A stretch of 64,000 nt of DNA from Streptomyces cadmiisoli (GCF_003261055.1 NZ_CP030073.1:1426001-1490000); one strand, 5' to 3'; counted from the stretch's first letter, positions 28,793-37,450 are shown. Notes: a model not told the origin generated them from the letters alone. Program-made: numbers and translations.

Positions 28793-29320
28793 TCAGGGCC
28801 GGCCCGGAATCGGGGCACCCGACGGCACGCCCGCGTCGATGTAGCCCTGGTAGTAGCCCTTCCAGGGCGCGGTGGCCCCCGCGTGGGGTCCCTCGAAGCG
28901 CTCGCCGCGCGCTTTGGCGTCGAGGGCGGACAGGCACACCTCCCAGCCGGCGCCGTTGCGGGCTGCGGTGTTCTCCTCACCGAGCACGTTGGTGAGGGTG
29001 AAACGGGTGTGGCGCTCGTCGACCGGTTCCAGGTCGAAGCGCAGTTCGTCGCCCGCCCAGTCGAAGGACAGGTGCCGGGGCGGGTCGACGGCGATGACCC
29101 GGCCGGTGGTGTCCGCGAGGCCCGGGTCGCCGCTGAACGTGACCGTGCCGCCGGGACGGAGGTCGATCTCGGCGCGGGCGGGGAACCACTCGGCCAGTTC
29201 GTCGGGATCGGTGACGAAGTGCCAGACCCGGTCGATCGGATGGGCGTAGGTGCGGCTGAAGCGGACGGCGGGGCGGCCGTCGTCCAGGGTCAGGTAGGTG
29301 CCGGTGAGGTCGGCGGGCAT
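28793..29320 (-). CDS. SRPBCC (AHSA1/START-like) domain protein
   Basis: 175 residues. The START-like pattern is clear: FSRTYAHPIDRVWHFVTDPDELAEWFP, LRPGGTVTFSGDP, DPPRHLSFDWAGDELRFDLEPV, RFTLTNVLGE, and a C-terminal helix with GWEVCLSALDA. AHSA1-like proteins of this kind bind hydrophobic ligands and are frequently encoded beside an ArsR regulator, as here. ATG at 29320, 6 bp after the ArsR stop, with AAGGA upstream; clearly one operon. Ligand unknown. Confidence 0.85.
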   Translation of the reverse strand: MPADLTGTYLTLDDGRPAVRFSRTYAHPIDRVWHFVTDPDELAEWFPARAEIDLRPGGTVTFSGDPGLADTTGRVIAVDPPRHLSFDWAGDELRFDLEPVDERHTRFTLTNVLGEENTAARNGAGWEVCLSALDAKARGERFEGPHAGATAPWKGYYQGYIDAGVPSGAPIPGRP

Positions 29321-29326
29321 GGTGGA

Positions 29327-29671
29327 TCAGTCCTTCGGCGGGGGTGGGGAGTGGCTGTCGTCCGCGGTCTCGTCCAGGCGGCGTCCCAGTGCGTCGAGGC
29401 TCCGGTTCCAGAGTCCGCGATAGGGGTCCAGCCAGGCGTCGAGTTCGGCGATGGGCCCCGGGTCGAGGGCGTAGACGCGGCGTTGCGCGTCCTGCCGGAC
29501 CCGTACGAGACCGGCTTCACGCAGCACCTTGAGGTGCTTGGACGTGCTCGGCTGGCTCAGACCGCAGGCCTGGACGATCTCCCCGACGGGCCGCGGCCGC
29601 TCCAGGAGCAGCGCGACGATGGCCCGTCGGTGCGGGTCGGCCAGGGCGGTCCAGAGCGAGACATCGGACAT
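29327..29671 (-). CDS. ArsR-family transcriptional regulator
   Basis: 114 residues. Winged helix with recognition segment LSQPSTSKHLKVLREAGLV and wing RVRQDAQRRVYAL. No metal-binding Cys cluster is present, so it belongs to the non-metal SRPBCC-linked ArsR group. ATG 29671 was chosen; an ATG three codons upstream (29680) is in frame. Two direct copies of ATATTCC lie at 29679-29685 and 29695-29701 just upstream and may be part of its own operator. Probably autoregulates the pair with the SRPBCC gene. Confidence 0.85.
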   Translation of the reverse strand: MSDVSLWTALADPHRRAIVALLLERPRPVGEIVQACGLSQPSTSKHLKVLREAGLVRVRQDAQRRVYALDPGPIAELDAWLDPYRGLWNRSLDALGRRLDETADDSHSPPPPKD

Positions 29672-29841
29672 GGCTCCCATATTCCATGACGGTTATATTC
29701 CTGTCAAAGAATACAAGGGCCGCGCGAGCCTCGATCCGGGGTGCGGAAGGGCGGCGGCCGCTCCCGTCGCATTGGAGCACAGGGAGCGCATCGGCGGCGG
29801 AGCCCGTTGCCCGGGACCGTAAACCGGGTACGCGCCCACCC

Positions 29842-30849
29842 ATGCGAATCAGCGTGTTGGATGTCGGATCACGTACGGTCCGACTGGTCGTTGCGGACGC
29901 GGAGGGCGGGGTGCCGCTGCCGGTCCGTACCGCCAAGTGGCGTCTGCGACTGTCCGAGCAGGTCAAGCCGGGGGACCCGGTCCCGCAGGAGTCGGTGCGG
30001 CAGCTGGCCGAGGCGGTCGCCGACGCGGCCCGCACCGCGGCCGGTTGGGGGGCGGCGGGCCCGCTGGCCTTCGCGACCGCCGTGGTGCGCAGCGCCCCGA
30101 ACCGACTGGAGGTGCTGCGGACCGTCCGGGCGCGGACCGGAGTGCACCTGTGCACCCTGCCGGGAGAGATGGAGGCCGAACTGACATTCCTCGGAGCACG
30201 GCGCTGGATGGGCTGGCGGTCGGGCCCGCTGGCCGTGCTGGACATCGGCGGCGGCTCGTTCGAAGTGGCCTTCGGCCGGGGCCGGCTGCCGGACTTCGCG
30301 GCCTCGCTCCCGCTCGGCGCGGGGCGGCTGACCCACGAGTTCCTCAGGGGCGAGGACCCGCCGTCGCCCGAGCAGATGCGGGCACTGCGGCGCGCCGTCC
30401 GCCATCAACTGCGCGACGTCGCGGCGCGGATCCGCTGGGAGGGCCCGCGCACCGCGGTGGCCACCTCCCGTACGTTCCAGCAGCTCGGGCGGCTGTGCGG
30501 AGCCGCGCCCGGCCGGCACGGCCCGTTCGTGGACCGCCGGTTGCACCGCGCCGACCTGCGGGCGGCGGTGACGCGACTGGCGTCCCTGTCCGCCGCGGAG
30601 CGGGCGCTGCTGCCGGGCATCTCCGCGCCGCGCGCGGAGCAGAGTCTGGCCGGCGCGGTGATCGGACACACGGCCATGAAGCTGATCGGGCTGCGGTCGG
30701 TCACCGTCTGCCCGTGGGCGATCCGGGAGGGCATCCTGCTGCGGCACATGGAGGACGGCGCAGCCTGGTGGGCCGAGGTCTGCCGACTCGACGAGGAGCC
30801 GCTGCCGCCGGACCCGGTGCCGCTGTGCGTCGCGGCCGCCGCCTTCTGA
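29842..30849 (+). CDS. Ppx/GppA-family phosphatase
   Basis: 335 residues with the actin-like ATPase fold: N-terminal phosphate 1 motif VLDVGSRTVRLVV and phosphate 2 motif VLDIGGGSFEVAFG, plus a late conserved IREGILL. Family members hydrolyse polyphosphate (Ppx) or pppGpp (GppA). The short single-module form is the common actinobacterial type, and which substrate it prefers cannot be told from sequence. ATG at 29842. Divergent from the ArsR operon across about 170 bp. The C terminus is Pro/Ala-rich. Confidence 0.88.
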   Translation: MRISVLDVGSRTVRLVVADAEGGVPLPVRTAKWRLRLSEQVKPGDPVPQESVRQLAEAVADAARTAAGWGAAGPLAFATAVVRSAPNRLEVLRTVRARTGVHLCTLPGEMEAELTFLGARRWMGWRSGPLAVLDIGGGSFEVAFGRGRLPDFAASLPLGAGRLTHEFLRGEDPPSPEQMRALRRAVRHQLRDVAARIRWEGPRTAVATSRTFQQLGRLCGAAPGRHGPFVDRRLHRADLRAAVTRLASLSAAERALLPGISAPRAEQSLAGAVIGHTAMKLIGLRSVTVCPWAIREGILLRHMEDGAAWWAEVCRLDEEPLPPDPVPLCVAAAAF

Positions 30850-31045
30850 GCCCTTCCGCTTCCGGCACTTCGGCCGACGCGCTCCCCCGGGGAGACTCCT
30901 CGGGGAGCGATCCCCGAGGCCGGCGGGCGGCCCCACTCCGCCCGCCGACCCCTGGGGCGAGACCGCAGGGGATCCCGCGACGACGGCCCGCCACTCCCCA
31001 GCTGCGGGCCGTTCCACTTCACGGGGGCCACGCGATCCCGGTCTC

Positions 31046-31480
31046 TCAGAACGCGAAGACGCTCGTCCCGTACGAGTTCTTCACGCACTCGTTGCTGAAG
31101 GTGCGCTCATAGTCGACGTACTCGCCCTGCCAGACGCCGCTCACCCGGACGACCACGGGGTCGTACTGGCGGGTGCACCACACACCGGTCCTGCTCTCGA
31201 TGGCCTCCAGGTTCCCGTTCGCGCCCCGCAGTTCGAGGCAGGCTCCGACGGCGTCCGGGTGCGTGCCGGACGGCGTCGGGGCGCAGCTCAAGGTCACGGC
31301 GCGCTCGGGGGTGACGCCGGCGGCGCTCTCCCCGTGGCCGATGGTGAACACCAGCGCCGACGGGGCGTACAGCGAGGCCGGGGTGGTCGCGGGGGCAGCT
31401 TGCGCGGTTCCGATCAGAGGTCCGCAGACGGCGGTGGCCGTCAGTCCGAGAGTCGCTGCCCAACGCGCGGGGTTCCGCAT
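31046..31480 (-). CDS. SSI-family subtilisin inhibitor, predicted trypsin-type
   Basis: 144 residues: a signal peptide ([12 protein letters not shown]...GTAQAAPA) and a ~110-residue SSI domain. [31 protein letters not shown] and [18 protein letters not shown] are diagnostic. The four mature Cys (66, 81, 102, 132) have the SSI disulfide spacing. The reactive-site loop reads Cys102-Thr-Arg104-Gln; Arg104 takes the P1 place held by Met73 in classical SSI, which predicts inhibition of trypsin-like proteases. ATG at 31480 has GGAAGGA nine bases upstream. SSI proteins are secreted and control extracellular proteases during development. Confidence 0.95.
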   Translation of the reverse strand: MRNPARWAATLGLTATAVCGPLIGTAQAAPATTPASLYAPSALVFTIGHGESAAGVTPERAVTLSCAPTPSGTHPDAVGACLELRGANGNLEAIESRTGVWCTRQYDPVVVRVSGVWQGEYVDYERTFSNECVKNSYGTSVFAF

Positions 31481-31801
31481 TGTGTGCATCCTTCCGTGCG
31501 AGTGATGAGATGCCGGACCGGCTCGGTCGGTGCCGGATCGGCGAGCGCGAGTCTGCCGAGTCCGCCGCCGAAACTCACCTCCACCCCACACGTTTCAGTA
31601 ACCTTGCGTGTTCAATCAGTGGCGTGAAGTCACGGAATTCGAACGTTCCAACGGCCGATCCGCGCGGTTCGTGATCGTCCGGACTGCCGTATGGCCGGTT
31701 TACCCAGGCTGTTTAATCGGCCTGAAACATTCCGGATCAGCGTTCCGGCGACTCCTCGCCGTCCCCTTGCGTTCATGAAGCATCGGAGTAACGGTGATTA
31801 C

Positions 31802-32356
31802 ATGATTACGTCGGAGCGGCAACAGGAACTGCGCGGCTGGTTCGCCGGCCGACTGCCGGACGACCTCTTCGAGGAGGTGACCGAGGTGACGGTCGACCGC
31901 GAGGAGATCACCGTGATCGGCCGTATCGGCGCACCCCGGCTCGCCGAGGACGCCCCGGCCGCCGAACGGGACGCGGCCCTGCGCTCCCGGATCGAGGAGT
32001 TCCGGGAACGCACCCGGGAGGAGCGGATCGCCGCGGCCCGCGACGCCGAGCACCGGTTCGGCCGCAAGGTGTCGTGGGGCGTGGAGTGCGGCGGGCGGCG
32101 CGCGCTGTTCACCCACGTCGCCGCCCCCGTCATGACCCGGCTGCGGCAGCCCGAGCGCCAGGTGCTCGACACCCTCATCGCGGGCGGCGTCGCCCGCAGC
32201 CGCAGCGACGCCCTGGCCTGGTGCGTGCGCCTGGTCCAGCGGCACACCGACGACTGGCTCACCGAACTGCGGGACTCCCTCGAACACGTCCAGCGCGTAC
32301 GGGCGCAGGGCCCCGACGCCGACACGCGGGAGGACACCGCGGCACCCGACGCGTGA
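31802..32356 (+). CDS. hypothetical protein with RHH-like C-terminal segment
   Basis: 184 residues. Acidic N-terminal half (GRLPDDLFEEVTEVTVDREEITVIG), a charged helix (RIEEFRERTREERIAAARDAE), then RQVLDTLIAGGVARSRSDALAWCVRLV. The last segment resembles the ribbon-helix-helix pattern in which a short loop with ARSRSDAL connects two helices. A DNA- or protein-binding role is possible. No enzyme motif is seen. ATG at 31802; an upstream in-frame ATG at 31775 adds nine residues. Region 31481-31801 is intergenic and AT-richer than average, holding the divergent promoters. Nothing codes in 32357-32643. Confidence 0.75.
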   Translation: MITSERQQELRGWFAGRLPDDLFEEVTEVTVDREEITVIGRIGAPRLAEDAPAAERDAALRSRIEEFRERTREERIAAARDAEHRFGRKVSWGVECGGRRALFTHVAAPVMTRLRQPERQVLDTLIAGGVARSRSDALAWCVRLVQRHTDDWLTELRDSLEHVQRVRAQGPDADTREDTAAPDA

Positions 32357-32643
32357 CCGTCCCCCGGTGGCCGGATCCGCCGTTGCGCACGACGTGGGAG
32401 ACGTGCCCGCCCGACGGCGAGGAACCGACGGGCACCGCGCGGGAGTTGCCCGGGAGAGAGCGCCGAGAACCGGTCCGGACGGCAGCGGAACCCCGGCCGT
32501 CGTTCTCCCGACAGGACGAACCGGCCGCGATCCTGCACCGATCCGTCGTCCGCGACTGATCCACAAGGCTGGACGGACGGGCCCTTACTCGCCAGTATCG
32601 ACGGGACGAACGCGGCTCGACGGCGAGAGGCGGGAACCGGGCG

Positions 32644-33813
32644 ATGGCCAGGCACTGGGCTGACTTCCAGTACGAGATCTATCTGAACGGGATGACGGGA
32701 GCCGTGCCGCGGCTGCCCACCGATCTGACGCGGCTGGAGGAGCTCACCGAGCGGCGTCTCGGGCCCGGCCCGGTCGGCTACGTCGCGGGGAGCGCCGGGG
32801 ACGGCAGCACCGCGCGCGCCAACCGGGCGGCCCTGGGCCGGCGTCGGATAGTGCCGCGCATGCTCCGCGACGTGCACGAGCGGGACCTGTCGGTCGAGGT
32901 GCTGGGCCGGCCGCTGCCGGCGCCCGTGGCGCTGGCGCCGGTCGGGGTGCTGTCGATCATGCATCCGGACGCCGAGCCGGCGGCCGCGCGGGCCGCCGCC
33001 GCGCAGGGCGTGCCCTATGTGCTGTCCTCGGCGTCCAGCACGCCCATGGAGCAGGTCGCGGAGGCGATGGGCGACGCCGAGCGCTGGTTCCAGCTGTACT
33101 GGGCCAAGGACCGGGAGGTGACGCGGAGCTTCCTCACCCGGGCGAAGACGGCCGGCTTCACCGTCCTGGTCGTCACCCTGGACACACCGCTGCTCGCCTG
33201 GCGTCCGCGGGATCTCGACCAGGCGTACCTGCCGTTCCTGCACGGTGTGGGCACGGCCAACTACTTCTCCGACCCCGCCTTCCGCGCCGGGCTCGCCAAA
33301 CCGGTCCACGAGGATCCGAACGCGGCGGTGATGCACTTCGTCGGCATGTTCGCGGACCCCGGCAAGACCTGGCCGGACCTCGCCTTCCTGCGGGAGAACT
33401 GGGACGGCCCGATCGTCCTGAAGGGCGTCCTGCACCCGGACGACGCCCGGCTCGCCGCGGACGCCGGGATGGACGGGGTGGTGGTGTCCAACCACGGCGG
33501 ACGCCAGGTGGCCGGTTCGGTCGCGGCCGCGGACGCGCTGCCGGGAGTCGTCGCGGCGGCCGGTGACCGGCTGACGGTGCTGTTCGACAGCGGGGTGCGC
33601 ACCGGCGACGACATCTTCAAGGCGCTCGCGCTCGGCGCGCGGGCGGTCCTGGTGGGACGGCCCTACGCGTACGGTCTCGCGCTGGACGGGCAGGCCGGCG
33701 TGGAGCACGTGATCCGCTGTCTGCTCGCCGAACTGGACCTCACCCTCGCCCTGTCGGGGCACGCCACGCCCGGTACCGTCGGGCCGGCGGACCTCGTCGA
33801 GGAGTCCGCGTGA
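32644..33813 (+). CDS. FMN-dependent 2-hydroxyacid oxidase (lactate 2-monooxygenase-like)
   Basis: 389 residues, TIM-barrel FMN enzyme of the glycolate oxidase/lactate monooxygenase family. Visible are APVGVLSIMHPDAEPAAARAAAAQG, the FMN/substrate segment FQLYWAKDRE, the catalytic VVSNHGGRQV and the phosphate-binding VLFDSGVRTGDDIFKALALGARAVLVGRP. Length and the opening segment DFQYEIYLNG are those of the lactate 2-monooxygenase subgroup. The stop overlaps the next start (GTGA), so the two enzymes are made together and probably act on the same 2-hydroxy/2-oxo acid pair. Confidence 0.88.
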   Translation: MARHWADFQYEIYLNGMTGAVPRLPTDLTRLEELTERRLGPGPVGYVAGSAGDGSTARANRAALGRRRIVPRMLRDVHERDLSVEVLGRPLPAPVALAPVGVLSIMHPDAEPAAARAAAAQGVPYVLSSASSTPMEQVAEAMGDAERWFQLYWAKDREVTRSFLTRAKTAGFTVLVVTLDTPLLAWRPRDLDQAYLPFLHGVGTANYFSDPAFRAGLAKPVHEDPNAAVMHFVGMFADPGKTWPDLAFLRENWDGPIVLKGVLHPDDARLAADAGMDGVVVSNHGGRQVAGSVAAADALPGVVAAAGDRLTVLFDSGVRTGDDIFKALALGARAVLVGRPYAYGLALDGQAGVEHVIRCLLAELDLTLALSGHATPGTVGPADLVEESA

Positions 33814-34784
33814 CCGGCCCGAGGAACGTCCTCGCGGTGATCGCGCCCCACGTCGGCGGGCGCACGACGGGAGCCGGGCTGGCCCAGCTCTTTCCCGGCG
33901 ACGTACGCGTCACCGTCGTCGAGAGCGCCGACGAGGATCCCGTCGCCCTGCGCTCAGCGCACGCGCTCATCACCGCCCTCGCCCCGGTCACCGCCGAACA
34001 CCTCGCCGCGGCGCCTGAGTTGGCGCTGGTGCAGTGCGCCAGCCACGGCTTCGAGAACATCGACGTGGCGGCCGCCCGCGCCCGGAACGTGACCGTGTGC
34101 ACCATCGGCTCCAGCGGCGCCGAGTCGCAGAACGTGGCCGAGCAGACCTTCGCGCTCATGCTCGCCCTCGCCAAGCGGCTGGTCCCCGCCCACAACGCCC
34201 TCACGAGCGGCGACTGGGCCCTGCCCCGGCTCCAGGGCTCGCTGACCGAACTCTCCGGCAAGATCATCGGCATCGTGGGGCTCGGCCGCATCGGGGCGGA
34301 GGTCGCCCGCCGCGCGGTCGCCTTCGACATGACCGTCCTGTACGCCGGACGACGCCCGGTGCCCGACGAGACGGCCGCCCTGCTCGGCGGCGCGCGTCAT
34401 GTCCCGCTCGACGACCTGCTGCGCGCCGCGGACTACGTCACCCTGCACGCGCCCCTGACCGACGAGACCCGCCATCTGCTCGACGCCGAGCGGCTCGCGC
34501 TGCTCAGGCCGACCGCGTTCCTCGTCAACACGGCCCGCGGCGCCCTGGTCGACCAGGAGGCCCTCGCCGACGCGCTGGAGAAGGGGACGCTGGCCGGTGC
34601 CGGCGTGGACGTCTTCGACCCCGAGCCCCCGTCCGCGGCCCTGCGCCTGCTCAGGGCCCCGAACGTGGTGCTCTCCCCGCACGTCGGCGGTGTCACCCGG
34701 GAGACGCTGATCCGTATCGCCCTGGCCGCCGTGCAGAACGTGGTCGACTTCCTGGCCGGGCGGGCACCCCGGGACGTCGTCTAG
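33810..34784 (+). CDS. D-2-hydroxyacid dehydrogenase (NAD(P)-dependent)
   Basis: 324 residues. Rossmann segment GLGRIGAEVARRAVAFDM, catalytic Arg in NTARGALVD, Glu in DVFDPEPP and His in LSPHVGG: a complete Arg-Glu-His set for the D-isomer-specific family (phosphoglycerate or glyoxylate/hydroxypyruvate reductase type). GTG start at 33810 overlaps the upstream oxidase by four bases. Together the oxidase and this reductase could interconvert a 2-hydroxy and a 2-oxo acid, but the substrate is not evident. The TAG stop belongs to a palindromic element. Confidence 0.88.
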   Translation: MTGPRNVLAVIAPHVGGRTTGAGLAQLFPGDVRVTVVESADEDPVALRSAHALITALAPVTAEHLAAAPELALVQCASHGFENIDVAAARARNVTVCTIGSSGAESQNVAEQTFALMLALAKRLVPAHNALTSGDWALPRLQGSLTELSGKIIGIVGLGRIGAEVARRAVAFDMTVLYAGRRPVPDETAALLGGARHVPLDDLLRAADYVTLHAPLTDETRHLLDAERLALLRPTAFLVNTARGALVDQEALADALEKGTLAGAGVDVFDPEPPSAALRLLRAPNVVLSPHVGGVTRETLIRIALAAVQNVVDFLAGRAPRDVV

Positions 34785-34836
34785 TGCCGCGTCAGGCAAC
34801 GTTCGCCCCGTCGAACGTTGCCTGACACGACGCTAG
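34781..34836. repeat. 56-bp palindromic element with CTAG ends, at a convergent gene junction
   Basis: Core arms GTCAGGCAACGTTCG and CGAACGTTGCCTGAC are perfect 15-bp inverted repeats around CCCCGT. Outside them are imperfect six-base segments, and both ends are CTAG. The left TAG is the stop of the hydroxyacid dehydrogenase, and the right CTA (read on the minus strand) is the stop of the convergent ricin-domain gene. A related sequence (ACGTTGCCTGCCACGGCACTAG-like end) occurs at 54985-55006, again with its CTAG forming a stop codon. Probably a small mobile or terminator-like repeat family. Confidence 0.8.
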
Positions 34837-36455
34837 GAAGCGTCCGGCAGGCCCACCTGGCGCTGCGCCGGATCCGTGGCCCCGGCGACCGACCCGGATC
34901 CCGTTCCGGCCGGTGCCGGGTCTGTCAGCCAGCGCTGCGCGGCGGAGCCGTCACGGACCTTGACCACGACGTCGGAGCCGGCCTCGGCGGTGGTCGAGGC
35001 GAGCGCGAACTGTTCCTCCCAGCGGGGCAGCAGCTCACCGCGGACGGTGAGGTCGTAGCGCACGTCGTCGCCCCGGTCACCGTCCGCGGCGGCGCACGTG
35101 CCGACGATGACGACACCGGCGTCCGCGTGCGAGTCCAGGCACAGGTCGGGTTCGGCGGCGTTGCGCAGCAGTCCGTCGTTCCCGTACGACCACTGCTGGG
35201 TCAGTTCGGACGAGCACTCCGCCAACTGCGTGCCCGTCTCGCCGCGGAGGTCCAGGCACAGGTCGGCGGCGGCGTTGCGCAGCCTGGTCTGCCCGGGGAC
35301 GGAGGGCAGCCGGGCGGTACCGGGCGCGGTCGCGGAAGCGGTGGGCTGCGCCTGTGTGCCGGTGCCGGGGGCCGCCGAGCCGCGATCGTCGTCGACGCCG
35401 GCGGAGGCCGTCGGGTCGCCGTCGCCGTCGTAGGACGACAGGCTGGTGGCGAGGACGGTGCCGAGCAGGGCGGCGGAGACGATGCCCACGCCGGTGCGCA
35501 GTGCCCGCGAGGAACGCCCCGCCAGGACGGGGAGCGGGATACGGGGCAGGGTGCGGTGGCGTGCCGCGCTCCGCGCCCGGCCCGAATGCCGGCCGGCGCC
35601 GCGGGTGCGCGGTCGGTGCGGGGACCGGCCGGGCCGCGACTCGACGTAGCGGCGGGCACCCCAGCCGAGCACCGCCTCGGCGAGCAGCACGTCCAACCCG
35701 CCCTCGAAATGCCCCAGTTGCTCGGCGGCGTCGCGGCAGTAGCGGCACTCGGCGAGATGCTGCTGGACATCCGGCAGCAGCGCTCCGCCGCGCCGGATGG
35801 GGACATCGAGGAGTCGGTTGTAGAAGCGGCAGTCCTTGGTCGGCGCGAGTTCCTGATGGGCCCGCACACAGCCTTCCCGGAATTTGTCCCGGGCCAGTTC
35901 GAGGGTTGCCGACGCGGTGTCGATGTCCATGCCGAGCAGTCCGGCGGGGAAGTCGAGCGGCTCCGCCTCGACCTCGGTGTGCCACAGCAGACAGCGCGCG
36001 GAGCCGGGAAGGGCGTGGAATGCGCGCTCGGCGAGCCTTCGGTTTTCCGGGGTCATGGACTTGGCCGCGCGCATACCGCGGCCTCCGGCGGGTTTCTGCA
36101 ACTCCGGCAGGACGGCGGATATTCGTTCCTCCGTCGCCCACTGCCGGACCGTGTCCCGCACCGTCACCAGAAACACGGGGCGCAGCGCGACGCCCGGCTC
36201 GCCCAGGGTGAGCCGGTCGAAGACCTGGTGGAAGGCGGCCGAGGTGACCATGGCGGCCGTGTTGCCCGAGGAGGCGAGGCAGACCACCGCGTACGCGTGG
36301 GCCGACTGCCAGTGCCGGGTGATCAGCAGTGCGGTGGAATGGGCGACTTCGGCGTCGGGCACGCCTCTCATCCGAGCGGCCAGCGACTCGTCGGATTCAC
36401 CGGGGGCCCCGCCGGAGGGCGGGTAAGGCGGTCGAGGCGGGTGGGGGGTGGGCAC
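34833..36455 (-). CDS. sigma-like/zinc-finger membrane protein with extracellular ricin-type lectin domain
   Basis: 540 residues. Residues about 20-230 look like a degenerate sigma-70-like or regulator region (AYAVVCLASSGNTAAMVTSAAFHQVFDRL). A putative zinc-finger of the anti-sigma type follows (HLAECRYCRDAAEQL). An Arg-rich linker precedes one transmembrane helix (ALRTGVGIVSAALLGTVLATSL). The outer part has Thr/Ala/Pro-rich linkers and a ricin B-type trefoil (LRNAAADLCLDLRG, LTQQWSYGNDGLLRN, DLCLDSHAD). GTG start at 36455 with GGAAGGA nine bases upstream. The layout suggests a one-protein surface sensor. The upstream 36456-36823 has no coding bias. Confidence 0.75.
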   Translation of the reverse strand: MPTPHPPRPPYPPSGGAPGESDESLAARMRGVPDAEVAHSTALLITRHWQSAHAYAVVCLASSGNTAAMVTSAAFHQVFDRLTLGEPGVALRPVFLVTVRDTVRQWATEERISAVLPELQKPAGGRGMRAAKSMTPENRRLAERAFHALPGSARCLLWHTEVEAEPLDFPAGLLGMDIDTASATLELARDKFREGCVRAHQELAPTKDCRFYNRLLDVPIRRGGALLPDVQQHLAECRYCRDAAEQLGHFEGGLDVLLAEAVLGWGARRYVESRPGRSPHRPRTRGAGRHSGRARSAARHRTLPRIPLPVLAGRSSRALRTGVGIVSAALLGTVLATSLSSYDGDGDPTASAGVDDDRGSAAPGTGTQAQPTASATAPGTARLPSVPGQTRLRNAAADLCLDLRGETGTQLAECSSELTQQWSYGNDGLLRNAAEPDLCLDSHADAGVVIVGTCAAADGDRGDDVRYDLTVRGELLPRWEEQFALASTTAEAGSDVVVKVRDGSAAQRWLTDPAPAGTGSGSVAGATDPAQRQVGLPDAS

Positions 36456-36823
36456 TGAGCGGATTCCTTCCCACGCAGGTGGTGCACGAGGGTTCTGATC
36501 GCCAAAAGGGGCCCGGTTGGTGCGTACCTCTTTGACGGGGTGCGGGGAGCGTGAATTCACCCTCGGCGCTTCGCAGCCGGGTTCACCGAAGTGCGAGTCG
36601 GTCCGGCCATTACTCCCCCCGCCGGAAGTTTCACCCTTGCACACCGCACTCGCGGCCAACAAGGCACTTGAGCAACATCAGCGGCACTGAAATAAAGTCA
36701 GAATCGCCGCGCAACTCACCGCGCCGACGTCGGCATTCGCCCTGTGCCGCGCCCCGCGGGAAAAAGGCGCACGCGCGGCGGCCCCGCGCACGCTCCCGGC
36801 GCTCCGCGCGGCGCGGCCGGCCG

Positions 36824-37201
36824 TCAGATCTGCCATGAGCGCAGCCGGTCCGCCGCGCCGTGGACATCGGTCGTGCCGTCGAGCAGATCGCGGGCCAGGT
36901 CCACCAGCGCCCCCTCGGGCGGATCGACGCCGACGCCGCTGACGGACATGTACGCCACGGCGGTCGCGCAGGCGAACCGGGCGTTCGCCTGCGGCAGCGG
37001 CCTGAGCAGCGCGAGGGTGTGCAGCAGGGCGGCGGCCCGCCAGGCGGGGTCGGAGATCGAGCCGAGGCGGGGCGGGTCGACGCGGTGCCGGGCGACGGCG
37101 GCGACGAGCGCGGAGAAGTCGTTGATCGCCGGCTGGTCCGGCAGGACTTCCTCATGGCGCTGGAGCAGCCAGGGCACGTCGACGTGCAGGACGGGTGCCA
37201 T
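36824..37201 (-). CDS. Fic/Doc-like toxin component, degenerate motif
   Basis: 125 residues. Helical, with the Doc-like LVAAVARHR helix, AAALLHTLALL and the loop RPLPQANAR (67-75). Aligned to the Fic/Doc signature HxFx(D/E)xNxxR, Asn73 and Arg75 remain but the catalytic His is Arg67, the Phe is Leu69 and the acid is Gln71. Matches Streptomyces proteins annotated as Fic-family toxin components. Starts 3 bp after the antitoxin stop, as in Phd-Doc modules. It may be inactive or may work by another route. Confidence 0.7.
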   Translation of the reverse strand: MAPVLHVDVPWLLQRHEEVLPDQPAINDFSALVAAVARHRVDPPRLGSISDPAWRAAALLHTLALLRPLPQANARFACATAVAYMSVSGVGVDPPEGALVDLARDLLDGTTDVHGAADRLRSWQI

Positions 37202-37204
37202 CGC

Positions 37205-37450
37205 TCAGGCGGCCCGTCCTTCGCCGTCCGCGGGTGGTTCGTCGTCGGGGAACGCGGCCGCGAACTCGTCGGCGTGGGCCGCGAAGAACCGGCGGAAGGC
37301 CTCGGCGCCCTCCTGGAGCGCCCGGTGACGGGCGATGTCGGCCGCGGCCGCCTCACGCACGAGGGCCTTCATCGACGTACCGCGCTCCTTGGCGATCTGC
37401 CGCAGGTCGTCCAGCTCACGATCACTGAACTCCACGTTGAGGGCTGGCAT
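37205..37450 (-). CDS. ribbon-helix-helix antitoxin
   Basis: 81 residues. LNVEFSDRELDDLRQIAKERGTSMKALVREAA is a ribbon-helix-helix DNA-binding segment. An acidic C-terminal tail (AHADEFAAAFPDDEPPADGEG) is suited to wrapping a toxin. It precedes the Fic-like toxin by 3 bp and is the usual first gene of such a module, so it probably represses its own promoter. ATG at 37450; the ribosome binding site is weak. Confidence 0.78.
   Translation of the reverse strand: MPALNVEFSDRELDDLRQIAKERGTSMKALVREAAAADIARHRALQEGAEAFRRFFAAHADEFAAAFPDDEPPADGEGRAA

Noticed and set aside
34781..34836. Attachment site or integrated element boundary
   Set aside because: No tRNA, integrase or direct duplication is visible, and the genes on both sides look native. 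A palindromic repeat or terminator is simpler.
36456..36662. N-terminal extension of the ricin-domain protein by about 69 codons
   Set aside because: The extra codons lack G/C third-position bias and a strong ribosome binding site sits at the GTG 36455.
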